Source: Mycolicibacterium peregrinum
Lineage (GTDB): Bacteria > Actinomycetota > Actinomycetes > Mycobacteriales > Mycobacteriaceae
Length of the DNA: 64,000 nucleotides
Direction of reading: 5' to 3'
Assembly (NCBI RefSeq): GCF_002102345.1
Contig: NZ_LQPP01000047.1
Location: 186,001-250,000 of the forward strand
This document shows positions 16,537-26,742 of this stretch, piece after piece. The notes beneath the pieces are model-generated. The model made no database searches and was not told the DNA's origin. It worked only from the letters and a program-made list of their open reading frames with translations. The translations under genes and the position numbers were made by a program. Positions within the stretch are counted from its first letter, which is position 1. Each line of letters starts with the position of its first letter.

Positions 16537-17982
16537 ATGCCCTCTCCCTCCGTCACCTCGCCGCAAGTAGCCGTCAACGACATCGGCTCGGCTGAGGACT
16601 TTCTCGCCGCCATCGACAAAACCATCAAATACTTCAACGATGGCGACATCGTCGAGGGAACCATCGTCAAGGTTGACCGTGACGAGGTCCTGCTCGACAT
16701 CGGTTACAAGACCGAAGGTGTCATTCCTTCCCGCGAACTCTCCATCAAGCACGATGTCGACCCCAACGAGGTCGTTTCCGTGGGCGATGAGGTCGAGGCC
16801 CTCGTTCTCACCAAGGAGGACAAGGAAGGCCGCCTGATCCTGTCCAAGAAGCGCGCTCAGTACGAGCGTGCCTGGGGCACCATCGAGGAGCTCAAGGAGA
16901 AGGACGAGGCCGTCAAGGGCACCGTCATCGAGGTCGTCAAGGGCGGCCTGATCCTCGACATCGGTCTGCGTGGCTTCCTGCCCGCATCGCTGGTCGAGAT
17001 GCGTCGTGTCCGCGATCTGCAGCCGTACATCGGCAAGGAGATCGAGGCCAAGATCATCGAGTTGGACAAGAACCGCAACAACGTGGTGCTGAGCCGCCGC
17101 GCCTGGCTGGAGCAGACCCAGTCCGAGGTGCGCAGCGAGTTCCTCAACCAGCTGCAGAAGGGTGCCATCCGCAAGGGTGTCGTGTCCTCGATCGTCAACT
17201 TCGGCGCCTTCGTCGATCTCGGCGGCGTCGACGGCCTGGTGCACGTCTCCGAGCTGTCCTGGAAGCACATCGATCACCCGTCCGAGGTGGTTCAGGTGGG
17301 CGACGAGGTCACCGTCGAGGTGCTCGACGTCGACATGGACCGCGAGCGGGTTTCGCTGTCGCTCAAGGCGACTCAGGAAGACCCGTGGCGCCACTTCGCC
17401 CGCACCCACGCGATCGGTCAGATCGTGCCGGGCAAGGTCACCAAGCTGGTGCCGTTCGGTGCGTTCGTCCGCGTCGAGGAGGGCATCGAGGGTCTGGTGC
17501 ACATCTCGGAGCTGTCCGAGCGCCACGTCGAGGTCCCGGACCAGGTGGTCCAGGTCGGCGACGACGCGATGGTCAAGGTCATCGACATCGACCTGGAGCG
17601 TCGCCGGATCTCGCTGAGCCTCAAGCAGGCCAACGAGGACTACACCGAGGAGTTCGACCCGTCGAAGTACGGCATGGCCGACAGCTACGACGAGCAGGGC
17701 AACTACATCTTCCCCGAGGGCTTCGACGCCGAGACCAACGAATGGCTCGAAGGCTTCGACAAGCAGCGTGAGGAGTGGGAGGCCCGCTACGCCGAGGCCG
17801 AGCGTCGCCACAAGATGCACACCACGCAGATGGAGAAGTTCGCCGCGGCCGAGGCCGAGGAAGCTGCCCGTCCGACCTCGTCGTCGTCCAACGGCGCTGG
17901 TCGCGAGGAATCCACCGGTGGCACGCTGGCCAGCGACGCACAGCTGGCCGCTCTGCGCGAGAAGCTCGCAGGCAACGCGTGA
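16537..17982 (+). CDS. rpsA: 30S ribosomal protein S1
   Basis: 481 residues, the length remembered for M. tuberculosis RpsA. Four S1 RNA-binding repeats occupy about residues 34-105, 123-190, 208-277 and 294-363. Repeats three and four carry the similar motifs FGAFVDLGGVDGLVHVSELSW and FGAFVRVEEGIEGLVHISEL (positions about 17205-17265 and 17457-17514). The C-terminal 120 residues are acidic and low in complexity. S1 helps mRNA binding to the 30S subunit. The ATG at 16537 is preferred to the upstream in-frame codon at 16498 because it fits the family N-terminus (MPSPSVTSPQVAVND). Confidence 0.97.
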   Translation: MPSPSVTSPQVAVNDIGSAEDFLAAIDKTIKYFNDGDIVEGTIVKVDRDEVLLDIGYKTEGVIPSRELSIKHDVDPNEVVSVGDEVEALVLTKEDKEGRLILSKKRAQYERAWGTIEELKEKDEAVKGTVIEVVKGGLILDIGLRGFLPASLVEMRRVRDLQPYIGKEIEAKIIELDKNRNNVVLSRRAWLEQTQSEVRSEFLNQLQKGAIRKGVVSSIVNFGAFVDLGGVDGLVHVSELSWKHIDHPSEVVQVGDEVTVEVLDVDMDRERVSLSLKATQEDPWRHFARTHAIGQIVPGKVTKLVPFGAFVRVEEGIEGLVHISELSERHVEVPDQVVQVGDDAMVKVIDIDLERRRISLSLKQANEDYTEEFDPSKYGMADSYDEQGNYIFPEGFDAETNEWLEGFDKQREEWEARYAEAERRHKMHTTQMEKFAAAEAEEAARPTSSSSNGAGREESTGGTLASDAQLAALREKLAGNA

Positions 17983-18012
17983 TCGCTAGGCGCTGACAAG
18001 TACGAACAACGG

Positions 18013-18040
18013 ACGCCCCGGCCCTTTTGGGTCGGGGCGT
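18013..18040 (+). terminator. Terminator after rpsA
   Basis: ACGCCCCGGCCC and GGGTCGGGGCGT pair as a 12-base stem (one G-T pair) around a TTTT loop. It starts 30 bases after the rpsA stop. There is no clear T run after it, as is common in mycobacteria. Confidence 0.75.
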
Positions 18041-18073
18041 TCGTCGTTGTGAGGGCCTGACACACTGTTGGGC

Positions 18074-19246
18074 GTGCTTCGTATCGGGTTAACCGGCGGT
18101 ATCGGCGCCGGGAAGTCAACAGTGTCGGCCACATTCAGCGATCTCGGCGGCATCATCGTCGACGGTGACGTCATCGCGCGTGAGGTGGTCGAGCCCGGAA
18201 CCGAGGGCCTGGCCAAGTTGGTCGAGGCGTTCGGCGACGGAATCCTGCTACCCGAAGGGGCGTTGAACCGTCCGGCGCTGGCGGCGGTCGCCTTCAGCGA
18301 CGACGAGAAGCGCGCCACCCTGAACGGCATCGTGCATCCGTTGGTGGCGCACCGTCGTTCGGAGCTCATCGCGAGTGCCATCGAGGCCGAGAAAAACCCA
18401 GTGATCATCGAGGACATTCCACTGTTGGTGGAATCGCAGATGGCGCCGATGTTCCCGTTGGTGATCATCGTCAACGCCGACCCGGAACTGCGCGTCAAGC
18501 GCCTCATCGAATACCGCGGATTCACCGAGGAGGACGCCCGCGCCCGCATTGCCGCGCAGGCCACCGAGGAACAGCGTCGCGCGGTCGCCGATGTGTGGCT
18601 GGACAACTCGGGCAGCCCGGGCGCTGTCGTCGAGCAGGCTCGCGCCCTTTGGCACGAACGGATCCTGCCCTTCGCGCACAACCTGCAGATCCGCCGGCCG
18701 GCCCGCCGCGACCCTGTGGTGGTGCCCTATGACCCGACCTGGCCGGATCAGGCGCGCCGGATCCTGGCCCGGCTCAACACGGCCTGCGGGCACCGCGCGG
18801 TGCGCATCGACCACATCGGTTCGACCGCCGTGCCGGGGATGGACGCCAAGGACGTCATCGATGTGCAGGTGACGGTTGGGTCGTTGGAGATCGCCGACGA
18901 ACTCGCCGAGGCACTGTTGACCGCCGGCTATCCCGTGGTGCCGGACATCACCACCGACACACCGCACGATGATGATCCGGCGTTGTGGCAGAAGCGTTTC
19001 CATGCCTCAGCTGATCCGGGCCGGCCGACCAATGTGCACATCCGGGTGGATGGCCGGCCCAATCAGAGGTTCGCCCTGATGTTCGTCGACTGGCTGCGGG
19101 CCAACCCCGGCGTGCAGGCCGACTATCTGGCGGCCAAGCGTGCCGCACTCGCGACGGCTGATTACGCCGTGGCCAAGGAGCCGTGGTTCCTGGATGCCTA
19201 CCAACGCGCCTGGAAGTGGGCAGATACGACGGGCTGGCAGCCCTAG
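18074..19246 (+). CDS. coaE: Dephospho-CoA kinase fused to a GrpB/UPF0157 nucleotidyltransferase-like domain
   Basis: 390 residues. Residues 1 to about 200 are the kinase, starting LRIGLTGGIGAGKST with a P-loop at residues 8-15; it phosphorylates the 3'-hydroxyl of dephospho-CoA in the last step of CoA synthesis. Residues about 215-390 are a UPF0157/GrpB domain (VPYDPTWPDQARRI; RIDHIGSTAVPGM; FLDAYQRAWKWAD). This fusion is, from memory, standard in mycobacteria, including M. tuberculosis CoaE. The GTG at 18074 gives the family N-terminus; the in-frame TTG at 18068 is less likely. Confidence 0.96.
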   Translation: MLRIGLTGGIGAGKSTVSATFSDLGGIIVDGDVIAREVVEPGTEGLAKLVEAFGDGILLPEGALNRPALAAVAFSDDEKRATLNGIVHPLVAHRRSELIASAIEAEKNPVIIEDIPLLVESQMAPMFPLVIIVNADPELRVKRLIEYRGFTEEDARARIAAQATEEQRRAVADVWLDNSGSPGAVVEQARALWHERILPFAHNLQIRRPARRDPVVVPYDPTWPDQARRILARLNTACGHRAVRIDHIGSTAVPGMDAKDVIDVQVTVGSLEIADELAEALLTAGYPVVPDITTDTPHDDDPALWQKRFHASADPGRPTNVHIRVDGRPNQRFALMFVDWLRANPGVQADYLAAKRAALATADYAVAKEPWFLDAYQRAWKWADTTGWQP

Positions 19247-19353
19247 GTCGCTGGGCGGCACCAGGTTTCGCACGTGGGCACCCAGCGGTCCGGCTGTGTG
19301 GGCCGCCCATCAGCTGTGCGGTAGCGTTCGAAGCGTCCAAAGGGGGGACGAAC

Positions 19354-20088
19354 GTGCCAACATCGAAGCCGGCCCTGGTGCCGGTCCGCCAGATCGCCGC
19401 ACACGAGCTGGTCGTCGACCAGATGCGGCGGGCGCTGGAACGTGGTCAGTTCCGGCCCGGCGATCGGCTGCCCACCGAACGCGAGCTCTCGGACGTGCTC
19501 GACGTCTCTCGTACCACCGTGCGCGCTGCCGTGGCTGTGCTCGAGAAGGAGGGCCTGATCACCGTGCGGCGCGGTCGAGGCGGCGGGTTCACCGTCCAGG
19601 CGCCGCACTATGACGCGGCCGTGATGCGCCGGGAGATGCGCCGCAACAAGCGTGCGATCCGCGATGCCTTCGACTACCGCGTGATCGTCGAGACCGGGGC
19701 CACCCGGATGGCCGCCGAGCGGCGCCGCGCCACGGACGTGACCGAGCTGCGCAGGCTGCTCAAAGACATGGATTCCGCGCTGCAGACGGGGATGAACGAT
19801 CAGTCGGCGCAGCACACCGCGGATTTTCAGACCCTTGACTCGGCGTTTCATCTCGCTATCGCCCAGGCTTCGCAGAACGATCGGCTGGCCGAGGCGGTCG
19901 CGGATGCCCGCCGGAGGATGTGGCTACCTGTCGGTGCGATCTTCGGACGCCTGGAGCCCAACGCGAACGACTATCACGAGTCGATCCTCGAAGCGATCGC
20001 GAACCGTGATCCGGAACTGGCCGCCACGCAGATGGAGGCCCACATCAACGACACCCGGCACACGGTCGAGTCCTGGCTGAAGCGCTGA
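19354..20088 (+). CDS. GntR-family regulator, FadR/FCD subfamily
   Basis: 244 residues. The N-terminal winged helix (RFRPGDRLPTER-like: QFRPGDRLPTERELSDVLDV) is followed by an all-helical FCD domain. Its probable metal ligands are in DSAFHLAIA, YHESILEAI and MEAHIND. The GTG at 19354 follows a strong AGGGGGGAC ribosome-binding site. FCD regulators usually sense small organic acids. No target is visible beside it; the converging gene is a secreted protein. Confidence 0.9.
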   Translation: MPTSKPALVPVRQIAAHELVVDQMRRALERGQFRPGDRLPTERELSDVLDVSRTTVRAAVAVLEKEGLITVRRGRGGGFTVQAPHYDAAVMRREMRRNKRAIRDAFDYRVIVETGATRMAAERRRATDVTELRRLLKDMDSALQTGMNDQSAQHTADFQTLDSAFHLAIAQASQNDRLAEAVADARRRMWLPVGAIFGRLEPNANDYHESILEAIANRDPELAATQMEAHINDTRHTVESWLKR

Positions 20089-20091
20089 CGG

Positions 20092-20664
20092 CTACATTGC
20101 CGGCGGCTCGGCTTCTGCCGGTGGCGGGACTGCGGGGTCGGCCGGTGTGAGCTCGGCATCGGCGGCCGGCGGCGTGGTGTCGGCGATGGTGCCCGGTACC
20201 GGCGCGTTCAACGGGGCGCCGCAGGGCAGGCTGCCGTAGCTCGGATCGTCCTTGGGCCGGGTCAGTCGCGGGCCGACGAAGGTATCGGCCTGTGCGATGA
20301 GCTGGTCGTCCACCAGGATCTCGCAGTGCAGGTTCGCCGAGTACGGCCAGTCGATGCGGACCGCCATTCCGGCCGTCTCCGGATTGGACACCACACCGGT
20401 GGCTTCGAAGATCCGGCCCGGCAGCATGGACGGGTCGGCGGTGTTGATGTTGTCGTCGTCGATCTTGTAGGCAATGGTCGCGTTGCGCGAGACGCCGTCG
20501 ATCCTGGCGCGGTAGGTGACGTTGTGTAGCTGCTGGTCGGGCAGCGGTTCCACCTGCGGCGGGGCCTCCGGATCGGCCTGTGCCGCGGCGGGGATCAACA
20601 GTGCGCCGGTGAGCAGTCCTGCCAGCGCGGGGAGGACTCCCCAGACGTACTTAGCTGAGCTCAT
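20092..20664 (-). CDS. Secreted proline-rich protein of unknown function
   Basis: 190 residues. A signal peptide covers residues 1 to about 29 (VLPALAGLLTGALLIPAAAQA, cleavage after AQA). The mature part has a beta-rich middle with cysteines in LHCEILVDDQ and SLPCGAP that may form a disulphide, and an alanine/proline-rich tail. I do not recognise the family. It is 11 bases downstream of the DUF402 gene and is probably in the same transcript. Confidence 0.75.
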   Translation of the reverse strand: MSSAKYVWGVLPALAGLLTGALLIPAAAQADPEAPPQVEPLPDQQLHNVTYRARIDGVSRNATIAYKIDDDNINTADPSMLPGRIFEATGVVSNPETAGMAVRIDWPYSANLHCEILVDDQLIAQADTFVGPRLTRPKDDPSYGSLPCGAPLNAPVPGTIADTTPPAADAELTPADPAVPPPAEAEPPAM

Positions 20665-20675
20665 GAATCCTGACC

Positions 20676-21149
20676 TTACGCTCCCCGCCACGTCAGGGCC
20701 ATTCCGTTGCCGGACAGCCACTGATCCAGGTCATAGCCGCAGCTCGCCAGGCCCTCGATCGCGCTAGCCGCGGTTTGCACCGCCTGTTCGCCGACCTCGG
20801 GACTCAACAATCCATGGCGGACGGCGGTGAGCAGCTCGTCGACGTCGCACAGCTCGACGCCGCGCCCGGTGCGGATCACCAGGTCCAGGTAGTGGTCCTC
20901 GGAGTGCCAGGCCGCCGGGCCCGCGGTGTAGCTACCGATGTCGAGGTAGAAATCCTGGTCACGCTCGTAGCCGGGGCTGAAATGGAACACGCTGGCCCGC
21001 AGCCCGAGCGAGGGGAGCAACCAGGATTCCAGGTAGTGGAACTGGGCCCGGCCGGGCGTCGGCCGGGCCATGTAGAGGCCCCAGGGCTCGACCGTGAAGA
21101 CGTCGACGGCCCGCACGATGCCCTTGGGGTCGGTGTTCGTGCGGGCCAC
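20676..21149 (-). CDS. DUF402 family protein, counterpart of Rv1632c
   Basis: 157 residues from the GTG at 21149. The core (GLYMARP, FHYLESWLLPSLGLRASVFHF, DFYLDIG, YLDLVI) is typical of the DUF402/FomD fold, which hydrolyses or binds nucleotides in some members. The frame stays open for 14 further codons upstream and encodes a residue run (IHPPKHETFDL) that looks like part of the protein, but there is no ATG, GTG or TTG there. The annotated start may therefore be too late. It diverges from uvrB, as remembered for M. tuberculosis. Confidence 0.82.
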   Translation of the reverse strand: MARTNTDPKGIVRAVDVFTVEPWGLYMARPTPGRAQFHYLESWLLPSLGLRASVFHFSPGYERDQDFYLDIGSYTAGPAAWHSEDHYLDLVIRTGRGVELCDVDELLTAVRHGLLSPEVGEQAVQTAASAIEGLASCGYDLDQWLSGNGMALTWRGA

Positions 21150-21236
21150 CAGGTCGAATGTCTCGTGCTTGGGCGGGTGGATGGGCCAAGCCTACGCGGG
21201 GAGCGAACGCAGGCGGAAGTTGTCGGTGCACAGTTC

Positions 21237-21242
21237 TACGCT
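21237..21242 (+). promoter_or_regulatory. -10 element TACGCT of uvrB
   Basis: TACGCT fits TANNNT and ends 7 nt before the ATG at 21250, supporting ATG over the in-frame GTG at 21244 and suggesting a leaderless mRNA. No LexA box was found near it. Confidence 0.5.
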
Positions 21243-21249
21243 GGTGAGC

Positions 21250-23421
<2,172 letters not shown>

Positions 23422-23427
23422 TCGGAG

Positions 23428-23458
23428 TTGACCTCAACGGCGGTTCAGCTTCTAGCGT
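23428..23458 (+). promoter_or_regulatory. Promoter of the MFS transporter gene
   Basis: TTGACC (23428-23433) and TAGCGT (23453-23458) are 19 bases apart. The -10 ends 7 nt before the GTG at 23466, the leaderless spacing. It lies just after the uvrB stop, so the transporter can be transcribed on its own. Confidence 0.55.
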
Positions 23459-23465
23459 CATCGGT

Positions 23466-24857
23466 GTGACCGATACCGTGACGCCCGATACCGGGACCTG
23501 GCGGCAGTTGTTGGGTGCCCGCTATCTGGGCGCATCCACAGTTTTGGCCGGCGGCGTGCTGCTGTACGCGACCAACGAGTTCCTGACGATCAGCCTGCTG
23601 CCCAGTGCGGTGGACGACATCGGCGGGCAGCGGTTCTACGCCTGGGTGACGACGGTGTACCTCGTCGCGTCGGTGGTCGCGGCCACCACGGTTCACTCGC
23701 TGCTGATGCGGTTGGGCCCGCGGCACGCATACCTGTTGGGGCTCACGGTGTTCGGCGCAGGAAGCCTCGGCTGTGCCCTGGCCCCCAGCATGGAGGTCCT
23801 GCTTCTCGGGCGCACCGTGCAGGGCTTCGCGGGTGGACTGCTGGCCGGCCTGGGTTATGCGGTGATCAACACAGCGCTGCCGAATACGTTGTGGACCAAG
23901 GCATCTGCATTGGTGTCGGCGATGTGGGGCGTCGGCACCCTGATCGGTCCGGCGGCGGGCGGGCTGTTCGCGCAGTTCGGGCACTGGCGGTGGGCGTTCG
24001 GTGTGCTGGTGATCCTGACGGTCGCGATGGCCGTCCTGGTACCGGTCGCCCTGCCTGCCAGAGGGACGGCGTCGGCTCCGGCGCCCGGTATTCCGGTGTG
24101 GTCGCTGGCCCTGCTGGGTGCCGCAGCGATGTCGGTCAGCGTGGCGGGCATCCCGCACGACTGGCGGGGGACCGCAGCACTGCTCGGTGTTGGGCTGGCA
24201 CTGGTGGCCGGGTTCCTGTTCGTCGATCGTCGCGCCCGGGCATCGGTGTTGCCGCCCAGCACCTTCCGGCCCGGCCCGCTCAAGTGGATCTACCTGAGCC
24301 TCGGTGTGCTGATGGCCGCCACCATGGTCGACATGTATGTGCCGCTGTTCGCTCAACGTCTGGGGCACCTGACTCCGGTGATGGCGGGATTCTTCGGCGC
24401 GGTGCTTTCGGTCGGCTGGACCACGGGGGAGATCGTCAGCGCGTCGCTGCAGAATCGGCGCGCGATCGGGCGGACGGTGGCGGTCGCGCCCCTGGTGATG
24501 GCGGCCGGTCTGGCCTTGGGTGCGGTGTTGATCCGGGACGGCATGACGCCGTGGTTGGTCGGGGCGTGGGCGGTGGCGCTCCTGGTCACCGGCGCCGGGA
24601 TCGGTATCGCCTGGCCTCACCTGTCCGCCTGGGCCATGGGAAGCGTCGACGACCCCGCCGAGGGGCCGGCCGCGGCGGCGGCGATCAACACCGTGCAACT
24701 GATCTGCGGGGCATTCGGCGCGGGTCTGGCCGGTGTCGTCGTCAACCTCAGCGCTACCGCCGACGCGGCCGCAGCGCGCTGGCTTTTCGCCGCATTCGCA
24801 ATGCTTGCCGCCGTTGGTGCCGTCGCGTCGTTCCGGTCCGGTCGCAGGGCGAACTAG
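23466..24857 (+). CDS. MFS transporter, counterpart of Rv1634
   Basis: 463 residues, about 12-14 membrane helices (ATNEFLTISLLPSAVDDIGG, VYLVASVVAATTVHSLLMRLGPRHAYLLGL and so on). The loop after helix 2 has the RLGPRHA MFS motif A-like segment. The drug:H+ antiporter group fits the length. The M. tuberculosis counterpart has been linked to fluoroquinolone efflux, as I recall; the substrate here is not shown by the sequence. Confidence 0.88.
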   Translation: MTDTVTPDTGTWRQLLGARYLGASTVLAGGVLLYATNEFLTISLLPSAVDDIGGQRFYAWVTTVYLVASVVAATTVHSLLMRLGPRHAYLLGLTVFGAGSLGCALAPSMEVLLLGRTVQGFAGGLLAGLGYAVINTALPNTLWTKASALVSAMWGVGTLIGPAAGGLFAQFGHWRWAFGVLVILTVAMAVLVPVALPARGTASAPAPGIPVWSLALLGAAAMSVSVAGIPHDWRGTAALLGVGLALVAGFLFVDRRARASVLPPSTFRPGPLKWIYLSLGVLMAATMVDMYVPLFAQRLGHLTPVMAGFFGAVLSVGWTTGEIVSASLQNRRAIGRTVAVAPLVMAAGLALGAVLIRDGMTPWLVGAWAVALLVTGAGIGIAWPHLSAWAMGSVDDPAEGPAAAAAINTVQLICGAFGAGLAGVVVNLSATADAAAARWLFAAFAMLAAVGAVASFRSGRRAN

Positions 24858-24934
24858 CTCACACCTTCGTGCGCGATGAGTTTCGGCGGCACCGCGGGTC
24901 TCACTCGTATAGGACTAAAACGAGGAGTGATTCG

Positions 24935-25699
24935 ATGCCGCTGACGCTGAATGCCTACCCAGATGTCGTCGCCCGGGACGAGTGGCTCGAGGCGCGCCGG
25001 AAGCTGCTGGCCCGCGAACGTGAGTCGACGCACCTGCGCGACGCGGTCAACGCCGAACGCCGCCGGCTGCCGATGGTGAAGGTGGAGAAGGACTACACGT
25101 TCGAGGGCCCCGACGGGGAAGTGACGCTCCTTGGCATGTTCGAGGGCCGCAGCCAGCTTTACATCCACCACTTCATGTGGATCGACGCGATCGACGCCGG
25201 ATGTCCCAGTTGCACGGCCGCTGCCGACCTCACCTTCACCGAAGAGGATCGAGAGCTGTTGCACGGCAAGGACGTCACCTTCGCCTGTGTGTCCCGCGCG
25301 CCGTACGCGAGCATCGCGGCCTACCGCGACAGCCACGGCTGGACGTTCCCCTGGTACTCGTCGCGCGACGGTGACTTCACGTACGACTACCACGTGACGC
25401 TCGACCCGGCCCGTGCCCCAATCGAATACAACTACAAGTCCGCCGACGAGTTGCGCGCCGACGGTTTCAGTGACGACGACCTGCGCGGTGACTGGCCCGG
25501 GGCCAGTGTCTTCCTGCGCCGCGGCGACGAGGTGTTCCACACCTACTCGGCGTTCGCCCGCGGCCTCGACCACAGCGCCGTCGGATACCCGTTCCTCGAC
25601 CTCACCCCGTACGGGCGGCAGGAACCGTGGGAGGACTCGCCGGCCGGGTGGCCGCAGGGCGGACCAGCGGTCGGCAGGCCGGTGGGGGACTGCCACTAG
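24935..25699 (+). CDS. DUF899 thioredoxin-like protein
   Basis: 254 residues. ARRKLLARERESTHLRDAVNAERRRLPMVKVEKDYTFEGPDG at the start and the HHFMWIDAIDAGCPSCTAAADLTF segment with a C-x-x-C pair are typical of DUF899 proteins, which have a thioredoxin-like fold (positions 25004-25129 and 25157-25234). The function is unknown; a redox role is a guess from the fold. The ATG at 24935 follows CGAGGAGTGA. Confidence 0.87.
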   Translation: MPLTLNAYPDVVARDEWLEARRKLLARERESTHLRDAVNAERRRLPMVKVEKDYTFEGPDGEVTLLGMFEGRSQLYIHHFMWIDAIDAGCPSCTAAADLTFTEEDRELLHGKDVTFACVSRAPYASIAAYRDSHGWTFPWYSSRDGDFTYDYHVTLDPARAPIEYNYKSADELRADGFSDDDLRGDWPGASVFLRRGDEVFHTYSAFARGLDHSAVGYPFLDLTPYGRQEPWEDSPAGWPQGGPAVGRPVGDCH

Positions 25700-25764
25700 T
25701 TAGTGATCATTGAGATCGAAACTGTGGGCCCACGTCGAAGTGCCTGGCACAGTAACCAATCGAT

Positions 25765-25835
25765 GCGGGTGTGTCTGAGCGGTTAGGAACCGGCCTGCAA
25801 AGCCGTTTACACGGGTTCGAATCCCGTCACTCGCT
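25765..25835 (+). tRNA. tRNA-Cys (anticodon GCA)
   Basis: A 71-base cloverleaf. The acceptor stem GCGGGTG pairs with CACTCGC (one G-T at 4-69). The D loop has the GG pair, the anticodon GCA is at 25797-25799, and the T arm is ACGGG-TTCGAAT-CCCGT. The discriminator base is T, the key identity base for cysteinyl-tRNA synthetase. The anticodon stem has a C-T mismatch at 27-43. CCA is not encoded. A strong terminator follows. Confidence 0.9.
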
Positions 25836-25843
25836 CGGATGAG

Positions 25844-25871
25844 AGCCCCCGCCCGCTAACGGGCGGGGGCT
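25844..25871 (+). terminator. Terminator after tRNA-Cys
   Basis: AGCCCCCGCCCG and CGGGCGGGGGCT form a perfect 12-base stem around CTAA, starting 8 bases after the tRNA. There is no T run. Confidence 0.8.
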
Positions 25872-25889
25872 GCATCGAATAATGCTGCC

Positions 25890-26741
25890 GTGCCCATGTT
25901 GCCTCTTGCCGACATCCTCTCCACCCTCGAGCTGGTCGAGTCAGAGGACGGCACGTTCGTCGCCGAACAGCGGGACAACCCCACCCATCACATCGTGGGC
26001 GGTCACCTCACTGCCCAGGCGCTAATCGCGGCCGGTCGCACCGTGCCTGGCCGACTGCCGCACAGCCTGCACGTGTACCTGCTGCGGGCCGGTGACGCCC
26101 GGTATCCGGTGCAGATGGAGGTGAGCAACCTGCGCGACGGGGGCTCGCTGTCCACGCGTCAGGTCACCGCCCGCCAGGGTGGAGAGATATTGCTGGAGGC
26201 GATGATCTCGTTCAGCGTCCCGATGGATGCGGCGGACTACCATCGACGCGCGCCCGAGGTGCCCGGTCCCGAAACTCTTCCCCGGGTCGAGGAGCAGTTG
26301 CAGGCGTTCGCCGATGAGGCCGACGGGTTCTGGGTACGTCCGCAGTGGATCGAGCGACGCTACATCGACCCGCCTCCACGGCTGGCGATCGAGATGGCGG
26401 AGCCGCCGGAGCGCACCCGGATGTGGTGGCGTCCGGCCGAACCCGTGACCGACGATCCGATCATCAACAGTGCTCTGCTGACCTATTTCGCGGGTACCGC
26501 ACTGCTCGACACCACGGTGACCATGCGGCGTGCCACTCATGTGACCACGTTTTCTGCGTTGATCGACATGGCGATCTGGTTTCACCGTCCTGCGGATTTG
26601 ACGGATTGGGTGTTGTCCGACCAGCTTTCACCGAGCGGCATCAACGGGCGCGGTCTGGCCAGTGCGACCCTCTACAACCACGCCGGGCAACTCGTGTGTA
26701 CGACGACGCAGGAGATGTACTTCGGCCGCCGTCGCGACTGA
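25890..26741 (+). CDS. Acyl-CoA thioesterase II, TesB type
   Basis: 283 residues, a double hot-dog fold. The N-terminal half has the FVGGH-like HIVGGHLTAQAL, the C-terminal half has SALIDMAIWFHRP with the catalytic aspartate at residue 226, and CTTTQEMYF has the partner glutamine at residue 274. It hydrolyses acyl-CoA to free acid and CoA. The GTG at 25890 is chosen; the ATG two codons later is equally open. The stop is one base from the converging glycosyltransferase gene. Confidence 0.9.
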   Translation: MPMLPLADILSTLELVESEDGTFVAEQRDNPTHHIVGGHLTAQALIAAGRTVPGRLPHSLHVYLLRAGDARYPVQMEVSNLRDGGSLSTRQVTARQGGEILLEAMISFSVPMDAADYHRRAPEVPGPETLPRVEEQLQAFADEADGFWVRPQWIERRYIDPPPRLAIEMAEPPERTRMWWRPAEPVTDDPIINSALLTYFAGTALLDTTVTMRRATHVTTFSALIDMAIWFHRPADLTDWVLSDQLSPSGINGRGLASATLYNHAGQLVCTTTQEMYFGRRRD

Positions 26742-26742
26742 C

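Noticed and set aside
16507..17820. Long minus-strand open frame opposite rpsA
   Set aside because: It is in the shadow of a strongly conserved gene in GC-rich DNA, has no ribosome-binding site and no recognisable protein pattern.
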